Assembly (NCBI RefSeq): GCF_050436995.1
Contig: NC_134770.1
Coordinates: forward strand, 7,202,501-7,266,500
Length of the DNA stretch: 64,000 nt
From: Anticarsia gemmatalis
Lineage: Eukaryota > Arthropoda > Insecta > Lepidoptera > Erebidae
Reading direction: 5' to 3'
Shown here piece after piece: positions 1-12,884 of this stretch. The notes under the pieces were generated by a model, which searched no databases, had not been told where the DNA came from, and saw only the letters and a program-made list of their open reading frames with translations. How positions within the stretch are numbered: the first letter of the stretch is position 1; every line of letters begins with the position of its first letter. Both the position numbers and the translations under genes were made by a program.

Positions 1-179
1 AAGGCAGTAATACAGACGATTTTTACATCGTAGAATAATTTGAGAAATAATTTTGGTATTTACATAACAACAGGCCTGTACTACCTGGGTTATGATATTA
101 CACAGTTTTTTAGATTTTTAGTAAATTACGTGGACCCAAATTTATGTTGAAGTTTAGGTATAACTTCGATTAATGGAAT

Positions 180-236
180 ACTTTTTTACCACGGGAGATC
201 ATTTCACGCGGACGAAGTCGCGGGCGGAAACTAGTA
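180..236 (+). repeat. Helitron-like 3' end fragment
   Basis: A short GC-rich inverted repeat (cgcg...cgcg around 199-217) lies just upstream of CTAG followed by T at about 230-235. This resembles the 3' terminus of a Helitron of a different family from the better-preserved copies elsewhere in the window. No 5' end was identified. Confidence 0.3.
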
Positions 237-299
237 ATAAATATTTCATTTTCGTGCCCGACAAATCAGATATTTATTTATATTTAAATTTAGACTTAC

Positions 300-405
300 C
301 AATTTAACTGTAGTCAATGGAGCCTGCCGTCTTGCTTGCTCGTTTGTCGGTGCGACGAAATGTGCTGTGTCAGTTGGCAACGCGTCGCAAACCTGGCACA
401 ATACA
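300..405 (-). other. Exon-like GC-rich segment with splice donor, unassigned
   Basis: Read on the minus strand, this stretch is much richer in G+C than its surroundings, stays open for about 33 codons in one frame, and ends at a consensus donor (gtaagt at 299-294). No start codon is visible in the open frame, and the sequence just upstream is a SINE (414-611), so the 5' limit is uncertain. It could be a non-coding first exon of a gene lying to the left of the window, or a further exon of the zinc-finger gene that precedes it on the same strand. I do not recognise the encoded residues. Evidence is base composition and the donor only. Confidence 0.3.
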
Positions 406-413
406 AAGCACTC

Positions 414-611
414 AACTCCCGCACTAAGAATTTATCTTGTATCGTGAGGACTTTTACAAACATAGAAACAACGGACACAAAGCACAACTAGACCCGAAAC
501 AACTATTTGTGGATCGCACAAATAATTGTCCCTTGAGGGAAACGAACCCCCGATTTCCCGACGCAATGGTGGCGGCGTAGTGACCTTAAACACTGCGCCA
601 CGGAGGCAGTC
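414..611 (-). mobile_element. tRNA-derived SINE (family A)
   Basis: Read on the minus strand, the element starts with a tRNA-like head: an A-box-like segment (tggcgcagtg) and a degenerate B box (gggttcgtttcc). It then has the same tRNA-unrelated body as the copy at 47370-47606, ending in a 'gtgcgggagttg' motif. It is diverged from that copy at many positions, so it is an old insertion. Confidence 0.75.
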
Positions 612-765
612 TTGTTTTTAACGGAGACGATGTATCAATGTTTCCATCCCTTAAATGCAAACTCAAGCTCTAGATCCCAACTGAATCCAACAAAAGCAAA
701 CATTTTTAAATTGATTAACAGACATGACCTTTTTAAACATTAAAATAAAAATTTCTCACCTTTTA

Positions 766-2587
766 TCATTTGGCACATTGCAGCTGATTCCCTTTATGTA
801 CAGACTTGACGTGCGTCTTCAACGTCGCCTTGCGCAAGAACGACTTGTAGCAGATAGAACACGTGTGCGGTTTGATGCCCAAGTGGGTACGTAGATGGGA
901 CTTAAGACTGTCAACAAAGAAAACATATATGTAAGACTAGTAGTTCCTGAGATTAGCGCGTTCAAACAAACAAACAAACTCTTCAGCTTTATAATATTAG
1001 TAGAGATGAAGATTACTGAAAATGTAGTAATGAAACACTGTACATGATGGCCAGCAATGGCCCATAACCCACACTTGGCCAGTGTGGTGGACTCTAGGCC
1101 TAAACCCTCCCTCATTTTGTAAGGAGGCCTTGGGCCCGCCATGATACAGTACTGGTTTTTTATTTAAATTACTATGTATATGTATGTATTATAAGACTGC
1201 AACCCACACTCGTCTAGTGTGGTGGACTCAAGGCCTAAACCCACCCTCAATCCCGAAAGAGACCCTTGCCCAGTGGGACTGTAACAATTTTTTTTACAAT
1301 TATAATGTAGGTATGTATAACAAAACTAATACAAACCTGTTTCTCCCGCAAGTGACATCACACACATGACATTTAACCATCTCTCCGCTATGTACAGCTG
1401 AATGTCTCTTCAACAAGTACGGACTACTGAATGTAGACCCACATGTATCACACATGTGAGTCTTCATTGCACAGTGCACTTTACGTATATGAGCTTTTAG
1501 CAGTTTAATTGTGGAGAACTTGCGATTGCAGTTTGTCTAAAACAAAAAACTTAATTTCTTTTATTTTACTCATCAAATTGTGCCTATATGAAAATTAAAT
1601 GCTTCAACATTTATTTTAAATTTTACATGTAAAGGGATGTGGGGCTATTGCCATATGCTCAACACTTTATCAAATAGTGTGTGATAATAAATAATTGCAT
1701 TTAAAAAATTGAAAAAAAAATTTGCACTCAAATGTGACATGAAATGTTTGCTATGAAGAAAAACATTTTTAAAACTTTAATAAGTTATTGCTGTGATTAT
1801 AGCTGTGACAATATAACAAATTACCTGTGGACAACTCAAGTCAGATGTATCTTCCATATTAATATGATATTTCTTATACTTCATGCCGGACCTCTTTTGT
1901 ACCACCACATTATCTATGGTAACTATCTCATCCTGTACATTATCTAAATTATCTGCTTTACCTAAAAAAAAAAAAAAATATTTGAAGTATTTCACAGCTT
2001 ATAGATAAGTGTCAGATAATCTATCTGATAGATAAAGTAACAGCCAACTTGTGAAAAAAGCTGTCTAATAATCATCTCATAAGTCATCTGATACTCTTTC
2101 TTCTAAAATACTTAATACAGGGAAAGTTTAAGCAATCAGCATTCTGCATAGTATTTCTGTCTATGTTTTAAAAAAATGTATTTTGACATTTATGACAGAT
2201 TTTTAGAATAGGATGTGCTTTCTTATATTTTACCTTTTATGTCCAAGGGTTCGCAGAAAACTACAGTGTTGATTCTTTGGCATTTTGGTTCAACATCATT
2301 GCCTATTCCTTGCAAAGGCTAAAAAACAAGTCACTTTTAAAAACGAAACAGTTAGTATTATGGATCCACATTTAAAAGAAATCATAATTTGTAAGTAAGG
2401 TACTGAAGTTTCGGTACAGTCAAAAATTCATAACGATACACAAAATATGTAGTTAAAGTCCTAATGTATTCAAATAAATAATAAATGCGATCAATTCACT
2501 AACATCACTGGTTTCTGCGCAAGTTGCATTATTCCATTCAAAGTTTTTCTGACACGATACATTAACGAAGTGAACACTCAAACTCAT
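766..2587 (-). CDS. Small C2H2 zinc-finger protein (5 exons, 215 aa)
   Basis: Exons on the minus strand: 2587-2504, 2318-2234, 1961-1825, 1536-1337 and 907-766. All junctions are GT-AG, the phases agree and the total is 648 nt. The start is the only ATG of exon 1 (2587), and the stop is TGA at 768-766. Residues 1-99 hold no recognised domain. Four C2H2 fingers follow: C100-x4-C105...H118-x4-H123, C131-x2-C134...H147-x3-H151, C158-x2-C161...H173-x3-H177 and C185-x2-C188...H201-x4-H206. The first finger has the wider C-x4-C spacing seen in TFIIIA-type fingers, and intron 3 splits it after its first Cys. A linker LGIKPHTC joins fingers 3 and 4. It is probably a nuclear nucleic-acid-binding protein; no ortholog or target is recognised. 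The protein ends right after what looks like the start of a fifth finger (CAK-stop). It is divergent from pICln and may share a promoter region with it. Intron 4 (908-1336) contains repeat fragments. Confidence 0.8.
938..1006 (-). mobile_element. Helitron-like 5' end fragment
   Basis: On the minus strand this matches the first ~70 bp of the Helitron family seen at 60476-60737 (tactaatattataaagctgaagag, split over the start), including its aaac-rich tract. It lies in intron 4 of the zinc-finger gene and is truncated. Confidence 0.6.
1056..1285. repeat. Two fragments of dispersed repeat family D
   Basis: Segments at about 1056-1142 and 1190-1285 share the pattern 'ccacac...tgtggtggactc.aggcctaaacc'. 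The same pattern occurs, in one orientation or the other, at about 29715-29820, 41065-41150, 45020-45088, 51595-51690 and 62368-62580. The nature of the parent element is not clear from the sequence. Both copies are in intron 4 of the zinc-finger gene. Confidence 0.6.
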
Positions 2588-3349
2588 ATTTTTCTTTGTA
2601 TTTTATTTAGCAAGCGTCGCTAACAAGGTTTGGTTAATAAGACGATTAAAATTAAATATTCGAACCAAACACCTTGCCAAACTACGAATTCCGATTTCCG
2701 ATATTCCGATGACCCAAATGTCAAATAAAAACAATAATAAATTTTTTGACATATATCAAATATGTTGCCAAGAAATAAATCTAAGCTTACAGATTTTAGT
2801 GAAAATTACATTGTTCAAAACTATAATTATCATTTTAGAAATTAGGACAAAAAAGCCTTTTCGAATTAAATTAATATTGGTAATAAGGTTCAAAGACCAT
2901 GGAAATAAATATTAAAATGAATAAATATGCAGTGTTACCAAAGTTTAAATTCACTAAACTTCGTTTCGTTATCATTAAGAAGTTTCTTAACGAATTTTGT
3001 GATAACTTATTTATGAAGGTGTTGTTTTACAATACTTGTTTTTCAAACCAATATCTAATAAAATTGGATAAAAATTTGGTAGTTTAATTGCTTTTAGTCA
3101 TTTAATATCAAAACTTTTAATTGCAAGTTCTTCCTACTGATTTCATGATAAGGCTTACTCAAGGAGAAAAAAGAGGCGACAACTAAACGCATTTATTCTT
3201 TCGCAAAGCGTGTTTCGCCTGTGAATTTATTTTGTTATTCCGTTTTTTGTCGTTACTCATGTGCTAAATACTTTATGTGCGCATAAAAGTTGAATTAGCG
3301 CGCAAGTATTGTTTGATTAATTACTGAATTGTTTGTCTATATTTGCAAA
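2588..3349. promoter_or_regulatory. Divergent intergenic region between zinc-finger gene and pICln
   Basis: About 760 bp separate the two start codons, which face away from each other, so both promoters and 5' UTRs must lie here unless far-upstream exons exist. The region is AT-rich with two small GC-richer patches (about 3175-3245 and 3280-3310). No clear TATA box was identified. Small open frames inside it are AT-rich and look non-coding. Confidence 0.5.
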
Positions 3350-6300
3350 ATGGTTGTTGTTTCGTCAACATTTTCGGTGCCGGCCGAGGGAGTTTTATCC
3401 CAAACCCCACAAACTAAACTAATTATTGACGATACTGAAGTGGGCACAGGCACTTTATACGTCACGGAGAGGTAAATAATTGTGTTTTGTAATAGCTTAT
3501 GTATGTTGGTAAAGTTTTACGTGAATGCAGCATTTTTAACAGTCCATATTTTCATCACAATGTGTATGGATGACAGGCTAACATAACAAAGACACAACAA
3601 TACAAATAATCAAAATAAAATAAAAAATAATTTCTTTGTTTTTTCTACTTGTACTAGAAGTAACACAAACCAGATTGTTGCATAATCACAGTTGAATAAT
3701 ACTCTCCACAGTACAGAATTCTAACAGGAAAAATAACGATTGTTATGTTCGATAAGTCCATTGTTAATATGCAAGTTAATTTCATAACAAGAAGAATTTC
3801 ACTGTTTTTCTTCTTCATTTATTGTAACAAATGAGGGTTGCTATTTGTGGTGTTTTTGAATTTTTCTTACTTTCCATATGGGTGTAGGCAGAGATAAAAA
3901 AAACGCCAATTGGTATAATCCCAAACTACCCTTGCTTCATTCGCATTCATACATCTTGTATATTTATTGACTTACATACCTTACATACCATACGGTGTGG
4001 ATCAGAGTATTAATAAAATAACATTTCTTGTAATAATTTTGTGCCAAAAAATATCCACAAGGCACTGGAAATATAAACAAAATATTTACAAGACATGCTT
4101 TAAAAAAAAGAATGAAATGGGTAGTTGGAGACACCATCATTATTACATAAAACTATTTAAAGTTAAGTTATCGTTTAAATCCATCAGGCCTAAACTGCGT
4201 TAGACCCTCGTGACGGGCATTCGTTGTGTGAACACGTGCACGCGTGCGGTTTCCGTGTGGCCGCAAAAGTACCCATCATAGGGGCGGGATTATTATGCAG
4301 TATTACTAGTTCAAGGCACTGTCCAGAGCGAGTGCCCCTGTGCGGGCCTCTGTAGCACGGAGACGGGACAACAGAGAACTTTCACCACACGCATCAGATG
4401 AACGCTGCTTCGGGCCTCATTCCTCTGTAAAATCACGATCTGTCGTATAACAATATTAATTTCGAGTATCTGTTTCCCCAGCAATGTAGTGTGGGGTGGA
4501 GTGGACGCACCAACAATCGTGCTGCGATATCCTTCTATTGCTATGCACGCGATACAGAGAACACCTTCCCCTGCCTTGTACTTAGCCATCAATTATGAAC
4601 TCAGGTAGGTATACTAACATTTAAGTTTACTCATATAAAGTAAAGTAGTAAAGTAGAGTACTACTATATGCATTGGTTAACTGATAAAAATAATTTATGA
4701 GTGTTTGTGGTCTGTCCAAAGATATGTTACTGTAGGGTATTAAACTACCAGTTTAATTGGCTTCTCTTTATGGAATGTCAGAAACACATTTTACTATTGA
4801 AATACGAGATAGTCACGTCACAATTTCGAAATACGACAAGAGACGTTCCTAGTATCGTATTTTCGTTGGGATCAAATGAGTGCCTTAAATCATTTTTGGT
4901 CTATTATAATTATAATTCTTAGAAAACAACCTGGATCAATCAATACATAAGATACTTAAACTTACTTGTCTACAGCAACCATGCTTTGTAATAATAACAT
5001 CATATCTTTGTAACAGATTACCAGGACAAGACAACCAACAATCTGGTGGTGGTGATGCTAATGATGATGACGACGATGAAGACAATGCGTTCGACGGGGA
5101 AGAGGCGTCCACACAACTGCGGTAAATATACATTCATACATAATACACACACCATACCGAACGGTGTAGGCAGAGATGTAAAGATACATTTGTGTTTTAC
5201 TATTTAGAATGTTAGTCCCATGTAATAGAGAGCTAGCCTATAACTATATACCAGACACCTTATCTAACTCTCATTCAAGAAATCCACGCCTCTTTAGCGC
5301 AGTTAATATGCTTGCCGCACCCCTACCTGCATGTGATCATGTGAGTTCGATTTCCACATGGCACAACAATTTCAGCAAGTTTAATGTAACATGAGTATCT
5401 GAAAAAGAAAAAACATACCGTCGAATTGAGAACGTCTTCCTTTTTTGAAGTTGGTCAATAATTAAATGGTAATTTAGCTACATCATTTTCATTTTCACTG
5501 ATATTCTAAATTTTGTATAACTCTATCATACTCAAACTTTACATACAGGGATCTACTAAGGTATTGGTATATTATATATTAACAACATTGTATTCTGTTT
5601 AGATTTGTACCAGAAAATGAGAATGATCTGCAAGGGATGTATAACGCGATGACGCAAGGCCAGACCCTGAACCCAGACCCCAACGTGGACTCCTGCGGGG
5701 AAGATGAGGACCACTACATGGATGGAGAGGAGTTTGATGATGGTTATTAACTAATTATTTAAATATTTACTGCTTCTCAAGCACATGGGTATAGTTTGCC
5801 AATGCCACGCTCTGGGCCTCGGGTTCAGTTTCTGGTGAAAAAGTCGATACTGAGTGTTTTAAAAAAAAAAGAGGAATAACAAATTCTCTGTAAATACTAA
5901 TGTGGCACTAAATATAGGAAAACAGGTGTCAAAATTCTTAAGTGTGAAATAAGTCTTGATAATGTATAATAGAATACTTGAATTAACGCAAACACGCTGA
6001 CTCTGTGGGTCAGCCTGCCAGACCACGGCGAGTGCAACCTGCGCAGAAACGTTAGGCATTTTAAGGTAAAGGGTTAATAATAAGTGTTATCATATTCAGG
6101 TGAGGATGAGTTCGAAGACGCTGAGGAGAGCAATATGGGCGGCGAGGACCCCGTGGTTATGTTACGACAGATGAGGCTCAAGAATGGACATCCACCAAAT
6201 GGTTAGTGTCATAATATTTAAAACTTTTGCTTTATATGAGTGTTTTACATTAACCAATCTGTTTTGCAGATTATTTAGTTACACGTGTTTTATACAGACA

Positions 6301-6655
6301 TCTTCCACATAAAATAATCGAAAAGCGACGTAATTTAGAAAACATAAACAATTTTAAAACTTTTGAAGCCTTATTACTTGAAAAAGTTTAGGTTTGTGGT
6401 GGAAATTTTGTCCCAAAGAAAGGTCTGTTAATTTCAACAGTAACAAAATCAAAATCAAATCATTTATTCATTTAGGTCAAATATTGACACTTATGATAGT
6501 CGTTACAATTACTGAATCTACCACTAGCTCGGAAAGGGGGTGGAGCCTTATGAGAAGAGCTAGCTAACCTTGTACAAATAAATTATAGTATGAATTTAAA
6601 TACCTTATTTATATTCGCAGAAACAGAGAACGATGACGCGGACGTCGGCGAGTGA
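3350..6655 (+). CDS. icln: pICln / CLNS1A, methylosome subunit (6 exons, 208 aa)
   Basis: Exons: 3350-3471, 4482-4604, 5017-5121, 5603-5742, 6100-6201 and 6621-6655. The total is 627 nt with consistent phases, ending in TGA. The N-terminus shows the pICln signature: PAEGVL, then TGTLYVTE, then VVWGG...APTIVLRYPSIAMHAIQR, which forms the PH-like fold. It continues with SPALYLAINYEL, an acidic loop rich in Asp (about residues 93-107), a RFVPEN motif, and a long acidic C-terminal region with MLRQMRLKNG. The family binds Sm-fold proteins and delivers them to PRMT5/MEP50 for arginine methylation before snRNP assembly in the cytoplasm. At 208 aa it is somewhat shorter than the human protein (237 aa). 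Exon 4 ends at a weak donor (gttatt); reading through it gives a stop after two codons (165 aa). Assignment is from conserved motifs and exon phases. Confidence 0.93.
3868..3965. repeat. Dispersed repeat family C fragment
   Basis: It carries the shared phrase 'gtaggcagagat...cgcca.ttggta' followed by a 'cttgcttcattc.cat' tract, as at 29898-30055 and 61735-61858. It lies in intron 1 of pICln. A shorter copy occurs at about 5140-5180. Confidence 0.55.
6440..6595. repeat. Dispersed retroelement-like fragment in pICln intron 5
   Basis: An AT-rich lead (aaatcaaaatcaaatcattt) is followed by 'ctaccactagctcggaaag' and 'ttatgagaagagctagc'. This resembles a widespread lepidopteran repeat tail that I know only in general terms. 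The family assignment is uncertain. Confidence 0.4.
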
Positions 6656-6894
6656 TGTCACAACTATATTATATACAATCACTGCTTCATATATGTGTAC
6701 ATGGCACACATACCAACATACATATATAAGACATATACATAACTATGAACAAAACACCCTCTTTTTTGTGGTTTAAAAGTTACTAACTATATATAGAACT
6801 ACTATATAATAAATTTATATAGTAAATTAGTCAACATCATTAGATATATTATATTTAATGAATATACCAACATTTTTATATATCCTATTACATG

Positions 6895-6900
6895 AATAAA
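6895..6900 (+). promoter_or_regulatory. Candidate poly(A) signal of pICln
   Basis: An AATAAA hexamer lies 240 bp after the pICln stop codon. Further hexamers occur downstream (for example near 7105), so this is the first good candidate rather than a proven site. Confidence 0.45.
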
Positions 6901-6915
6901 ACAAAAGGGTCCTTC

Positions 6916-9900
6916 TTTGTTACTTAAGATGTTAAAGCTTATGATTTGATTTTAAAAAGGGTTTGTTTAAAATTTCCTTGTTATGTGTTAGTATGTGTGC
7001 CAGCTTATATTTTCCACAAATAGTTGTTTTCTCGATGTTTCTGTATTATTTGTATGAATACGTTAAAATGATAGACCAATGATCATTTAAGATAAATTTC
7101 TTTAAATAAATATTCTTTGGTTGTAATATAGACATTTGATTTTTAAAACCTATGTGCAGTGTTATGAAATATGAAGAAAATAAAATTTTGAAGTGAAATA
7201 AAATGTGACTCGGTCCAAAAACTTAATATGATAAAACAACTGATTGGTTTCTGCATTTATAGGAATTTCTAAATAATTTAAAAGCTTAAGTGAAATTAAA
7301 ATATGTTGGTCTGTCATTTTAATGTATTAAAAACTATGTTAATATGGTGCTGATCTTTTTGTATTGAAGTTGATTTATTTTAATATTATCTCCTTCTCAA
7401 ACATTGGAAAAGTATTTTAATATATTAATTCAAACCATTATTCGGTATCAGTCGTCTCATAAAATGTCAGAGGTCTTAAGTAAGTCTTTTTCATAAAAAA
7501 TATATGTAATATTGCAATTGAATATGTTCTCTATACCACGTTTTGCCTGACTTACATCGGCCTTACCTTTTCCTAAACAAGGAGATGTAATATTAAAATA
7601 AATTTAACTTCAAAAAATTCAGTACTAAAACAGTTAAACTAAGTCCACATTAGAAGCGATAGGGCTTTGCCACCGGACTTGTAGTCCTACAATTACAATC
7701 TCAATTATATATGTCATTTTACTAACTATGGATATCAATAACCTATCGTCAGTTAGGGATAACTACTATAGTTAGTCTATCGCTTGTTACGGATACCTAC
7801 TATGCTTAGCTACAGACAGTTTATAGAGAAACTTTTTACTAGTAATTTTCAGTAAACAGTTACTGTTAAACTATAGTAAGTCTATCCCTAATCGACGATA
7901 GGTTATAAATATCGTGTATGTATTAAGTGTCCAAAAAAATTCATGTATGTCGTGTATCTTTCTATCTGTGTCAGTATATTATGGAATATTGACTAAACCG
8001 CCATTTTTAATGGTCAAATAACTTTTTCAATTAATAAAATATTGTGTTTTGACACAAATTTTGAAAATGTTTACTGATAATTGAAATTTGTCTTAAACGT
8101 GTATTATATTTAAAAGACGTATAAATAAAATTTGTCAAATTGGACGTAAATTGATTCCTAATTAGTGCCAATGTTTTTCGCGGGCGAAATCAACTTTCTT
8201 TCTAAGTCAAAATTAGGTACTATATTCCAAAATAAATTATTCCGTTCAAGAAAAGAATCTAGAAAAACTTGTCAATAGTACACATAATAATATACATAAC
8301 ATCACACCTACTACCAACAGGTGTAGTGAGAATAGTATTCTGATGAATTATAAAATATAATGATTATTGATTAAAATGGCACAAGAAAATTCGCGTTTAC
8401 CAAAAAATCGTGCCAAGATTAAATAAAATTTATTAGACAACAAAAGACATCTTTTAAATATTTTACTCAAGACGTCTTTATTCCATAAAACATATTTATG
8501 TGATATTTTTGTACGGAGTGGCTTCGTGCACAGCCGCTTTAGTTTAGACGCTAATACTACTAAAACTAACATGTTTTTATTGTCACATTTGATTTTATAC
8601 ACCAAAGAACGGTATGCTTGTTTATACGTACAAAATTAGGTAAAATGGACAATTTTCGTACGATTTTTTACAGTAACATTGGTTGAATTTGTATGTATTT
8701 AAGTACTATTATTATATTTGTATGTTTGTAAAGGCATAGTCAGCACAATAAATGAAAACTACATTTAGAAAACACACCTTATTCCCATAGGGGTACTGGC
8801 AGACAAATGAAATCTAAAATAAATTTATATAAGAAAACCCAAATATTATCAAAAAATTATAGTTCCTATTGCAATAAAGATCAAATGTGACAATCAAAAT
8901 ATAAACAAGTTATTCCAAAAGAATGATTTTCAAAGCTTTTTCCACGATCACACATGACAGTAGGTGTAATATAAATTGTTAGTTTTGTAAATTCTTTATG
9001 TGTAATCGTATAAAGCTGTGGAGATATCCTTACTATATACTACTAATTGTATGCACTACCATTGAATAAAAATGATTTAAAAATATCATTTGAATTGATA
9101 AAAATATGGACTGATAATGGTAAAAATCTTTAAGTTACTGCAAAAATGGTCTGTCAAATTATTTTTCCTGTCACTTTATCTGACAGTTTGGTTATCCGAC
9201 ACTGCCTTTTAACCGTTATTCAGTCATTATGTTTTGATTAAACAAAAATACGCACATACTGTATCTCGAATATAAGTTGTTCAATGGTAGTGCGTTCAAT
9301 ATTGATAAAGAAGTAACATTGTAAGTTACAGACTGTCGTTATTTGAACGAACGCTCAAGACGCGAGTAGCGTAGTATTTGTATTCCAAATGTGTAGTTAC
9401 TGCAACTTGAATAAATAAACCATATCGATAAATGTTGTTTCTTTTACCTTTAACCACACAATGATCCTAGCTGACGTTCGGCTTTGGATTATAAGCTCCA
9501 GATTCACTTCTGATAAGTATTGGTTAACTTATCAAGGAGAATTTTAAGCTTTCATATGTTTGCTGTCACGATAACTACCGGATAGGTTAACTAACATTTA
9601 TCTATAATCCGTAAAGTCAAGCTTAGTTAAATTGAGATAAGGTTGCAAAATGATGGTAGGTTCATATTTTTATTTGCTTTTGCTTTTATTATGCACATGG
9701 TGGGTGTTGTTCAACTTTTATGACGAAAATAAATAAATAAAACACATATTACACTACTATTTTATTAGGAAAACACAATACATTATAGTTCATCTTTATT
9801 TTAACAATTAAGAAATATAGCGTCGTGTGAAGAACTAGTACATTTTGTACTTTTTAGAATCATGCACGAAAAACGTTACTATAAAATAATTAAAAAAAAC

Positions 9901-12600
9901 TTTCAACATAACGTTTACTTAACTGATTTCAATGTTTTTACTAAGAAATACTTAACTATCTCCCGTTATTGTTATTTTGTACCAGTCGAAGGACACGCAC
10001 ATACAACAATTCGCTTATCATTATTTATTTATATCATATTTTTTACTCTAGCAACCTCATACTATCAATAAGGCGATGATTCGCAAAAAGATACTATTTT
10101 ACAAATTGTTTGGTCGCGAATGCGCGCGTATTATATTTATAACACTGTATTTTGTTCGTATAAATTATATATATGTGTCTTACAATTTGGGCAAGGGCCT
10201 ACTCTCTCAAGACTGTAGGTTCCAGTACCTCATAGTAGACAGTTGAAAAGAGTTATTATCTTTCAATTAAACGAATTTGAAAGTAATTTATACTTTCTCG
10301 GCATCGCCCATTCATAAATTCGGGCTATATTCCTTACTTTACCTATCAGTCGGTAGATATGTCAGTCAAAACACGTTACCACTAATATTATGCTTACAAC
10401 AATATCTTTATAATAATCCACTAATTTTTGGAAATAAATAATAATAAAAAATTATATAATGTCATGAAGTTTGTGCAATCACAACCTAGATGTCGCTTTG
10501 TGATGTTTAAAATCTAACAATTTTGATGAAATTTTAATGGAAATTGGTTATTTATGCGAACAAAATGTCAGCATATTATGATAAAACGTATAACAAAATA
10601 TCAACGCGCATATTCGCTGGACCGTTGTAATATTCGAAGTTGAATAAACTACACTATGTGAATTGCAGAGTGCGATACGAAAAGACGGTTTGACATCATT
10701 TAAAAAGCTTTGTTTAGTGACGACCGGAGGTAAAGAACTGAGAAATTACTAATAAATTATTAAGCTGTTTTTGATGCCATATTTTTGGCACCAAAAATCA
10801 ATGTAGAACTTAAATCGAAATGAAATTAAGACCAAAAATAACTTTATTTCTACCGAAAAGAAAATTGAAACTTACGAAAAAATAGATACGCTTTATAAGC
10901 TACAAAACAGCAAATAACACTGTTGAAATAGTAATTTCTCACTTCTGCTTATAATATCGTCAGCAAATATATTAATTATTTATTATCAAGTTACATTTAA
11001 ATATTTATATAAAATTCAACAAACCATATTTTCGTTTACGCTCTACACATTTAAACATTAAATTGTACAACACGTGAACTGTGGACTATGCTAACACTGC
11101 CATCTATTGGAGAAATGTGAAAACTTTGAATTATCCAATGGTAAAGTTAATGACAAAAAACATTATCTAAATCCTCTAAGAAGATAGATATTTCGCTTTA
11201 TTTCTTAAGTAAATTTGTATACGAGAGTTAGACAAATTTTTTAGACCATTTGACTACGTATTACCCCTTTTGTCGTCGCGCAGTCGGGTAAAAATGAGAC
11301 GTAATAACGACAATGTCTTTCCGTTCCTTACCTATATCGCTTGGCTTTAAATTTCGCCTTCAGCGAAGCAGCTTGTTTTTATTTTCATACACACAATAGT
11401 TCTCTATTGTCATATAAACTAATTTGCCATTTCAAGAAAATACTTCGGTATTTCATATACCATTTTAAAGAAATAAAGCTTTAAAAACTAATAATTCGTG
11501 TCGTAATAACTTTACCATTATATTGAACAGTACCTACCAAATTGTCAACTTCGAATATAATTTTAATTATTGTAAATATACATTGTATAATACAACAATA
11601 CAAAAACAATCAGTACATCAATACTCGAATAAATTAAACGGTTATTTTAAACGCCAAATGTGAAAGTGAAATGAAATTGTATGCTTTCTCAAGAAAATGT
11701 ATTTATGAAAATATTGGTAGTAACTTTTTTCTAAGTTGGATGTATCAATTTGAGCAAGTCTTTTCTAGAAAGTGTGAAAATGTATTTATTCTGATTAAGT
11801 ATACATTTCAGGAACACATTTTAGCTTATGTTTAATCAATGAATAAGTTATATTTTTGTTTATCAACAATAAAAAAAACATAAATTATGACTTAAGTTCT
11901 GACCAAATGATAGATGATAAATATTTTTTTTAAAGTTAACGTATGTATGCGTAAAAATAACCGTTTTCCATAATCAAGCGAAAGATATTAATTTGGTACC
12001 TTTTGATGTTAACTCTTAGTGTCAAAATGTACTGTATACATGTTTCAGTCAATCACTACGTTGGGGTTAAGCGACAGTTTGCAAGGTTCAGAAAAAGATG
12101 GGTCGACAGAGTAGTAGTTATTGAAAAACACCGATTTATGTAACATCTAGTTTACATACATTTATTAAAATTCTATGTAAATTGTGAATTACCTGGACAC
12201 ATTTTCAGACATCAAACTGACAAAATGCAGACAGAAAATCATACTCAACTCGGTAATCGAACTCCAGACCATTGGATTACATTTTTGGCAATTGTGTACT
12301 TCCAATAATAAAATATAACAAAACAAATGTTAAAATGTTCATATCCTGTGCCGAAATTAACAAAAAAATATATTTTCGTTCATTTTCCACCATTTTCTCA
12401 TGTTGTTAAAGGCACAATCACCTTAAGGCAAGCTTTTAATACTACATTCACCATCAATGAATAAACTCAAAATAAAAAATTGTACTAAAAGTAAAGATTT
12501 ACATAACATCCAACATTACTGACTTGTTGGAAACTAATTAATTTTAATATTACGCATGTTTTTTAAAGAAGTTTTTTTTGCTAGCTTTAAAAAGGCCAAA
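6916..12600. other. AT-rich intergenic spacer
   Basis: No gene-like exon, conserved motif or long coding frame was found on either strand. It contains a foldback element (7731-7912), a short family C fragment (about 8775-8815) and otherwise unremarkable AT-rich sequence. Short open frames here are low in complexity and not supported as genes. Confidence 0.6.
7731..7912. repeat. Foldback element, ~50-bp imperfect inverted arms
   Basis: The left arm (7731-7780) and right arm (7862-7912) are inverted copies; both contain 'aacctatcgtc' and 'tagggata' in opposite orientation. About 80 bp separates them. It is probably a small MITE; the target-site duplication is not clear. Confidence 0.6.
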
Positions 12601-12619
12601 ACTGACATCTTATACAATA

Positions 12620-12625
12620 TTTATT
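12620..12625 (-). promoter_or_regulatory. Candidate poly(A) signal of the long RCC1 transcript
   Basis: TTTATT on the plus strand reads AATAAA on the minus strand, about 260 bp after the RCC1 stop at 12885. This fits an ordinary 3' UTR length. Confidence 0.4.
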
Positions 12626-12884
12626 AAAACAATCAAAAGGATACAAATACATCTGCAAATATAAAAAGAAAAAGTCAATCTCCAGTTAAATGAATTAATT
12701 AAGAATTTGAAAACAATCACAAACCATTAGCACTTAAAACATTTACAATTTCAAATCTCCTTAAAAAACAACATGTAGCACTAAAACAAATAAACTACCA
12801 ACAACTTAAGGAACATACCTTTCAACTGCCAAGCGTAACCACCAACGTACAAACGAAAACATACAGTCAAATCACAATGCACTA

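Noticed and set aside
4311..4592. Minus-strand open frame of 93 codons
   Set aside because: It overlaps pICln exon 2, which is clearly coding on the plus strand.
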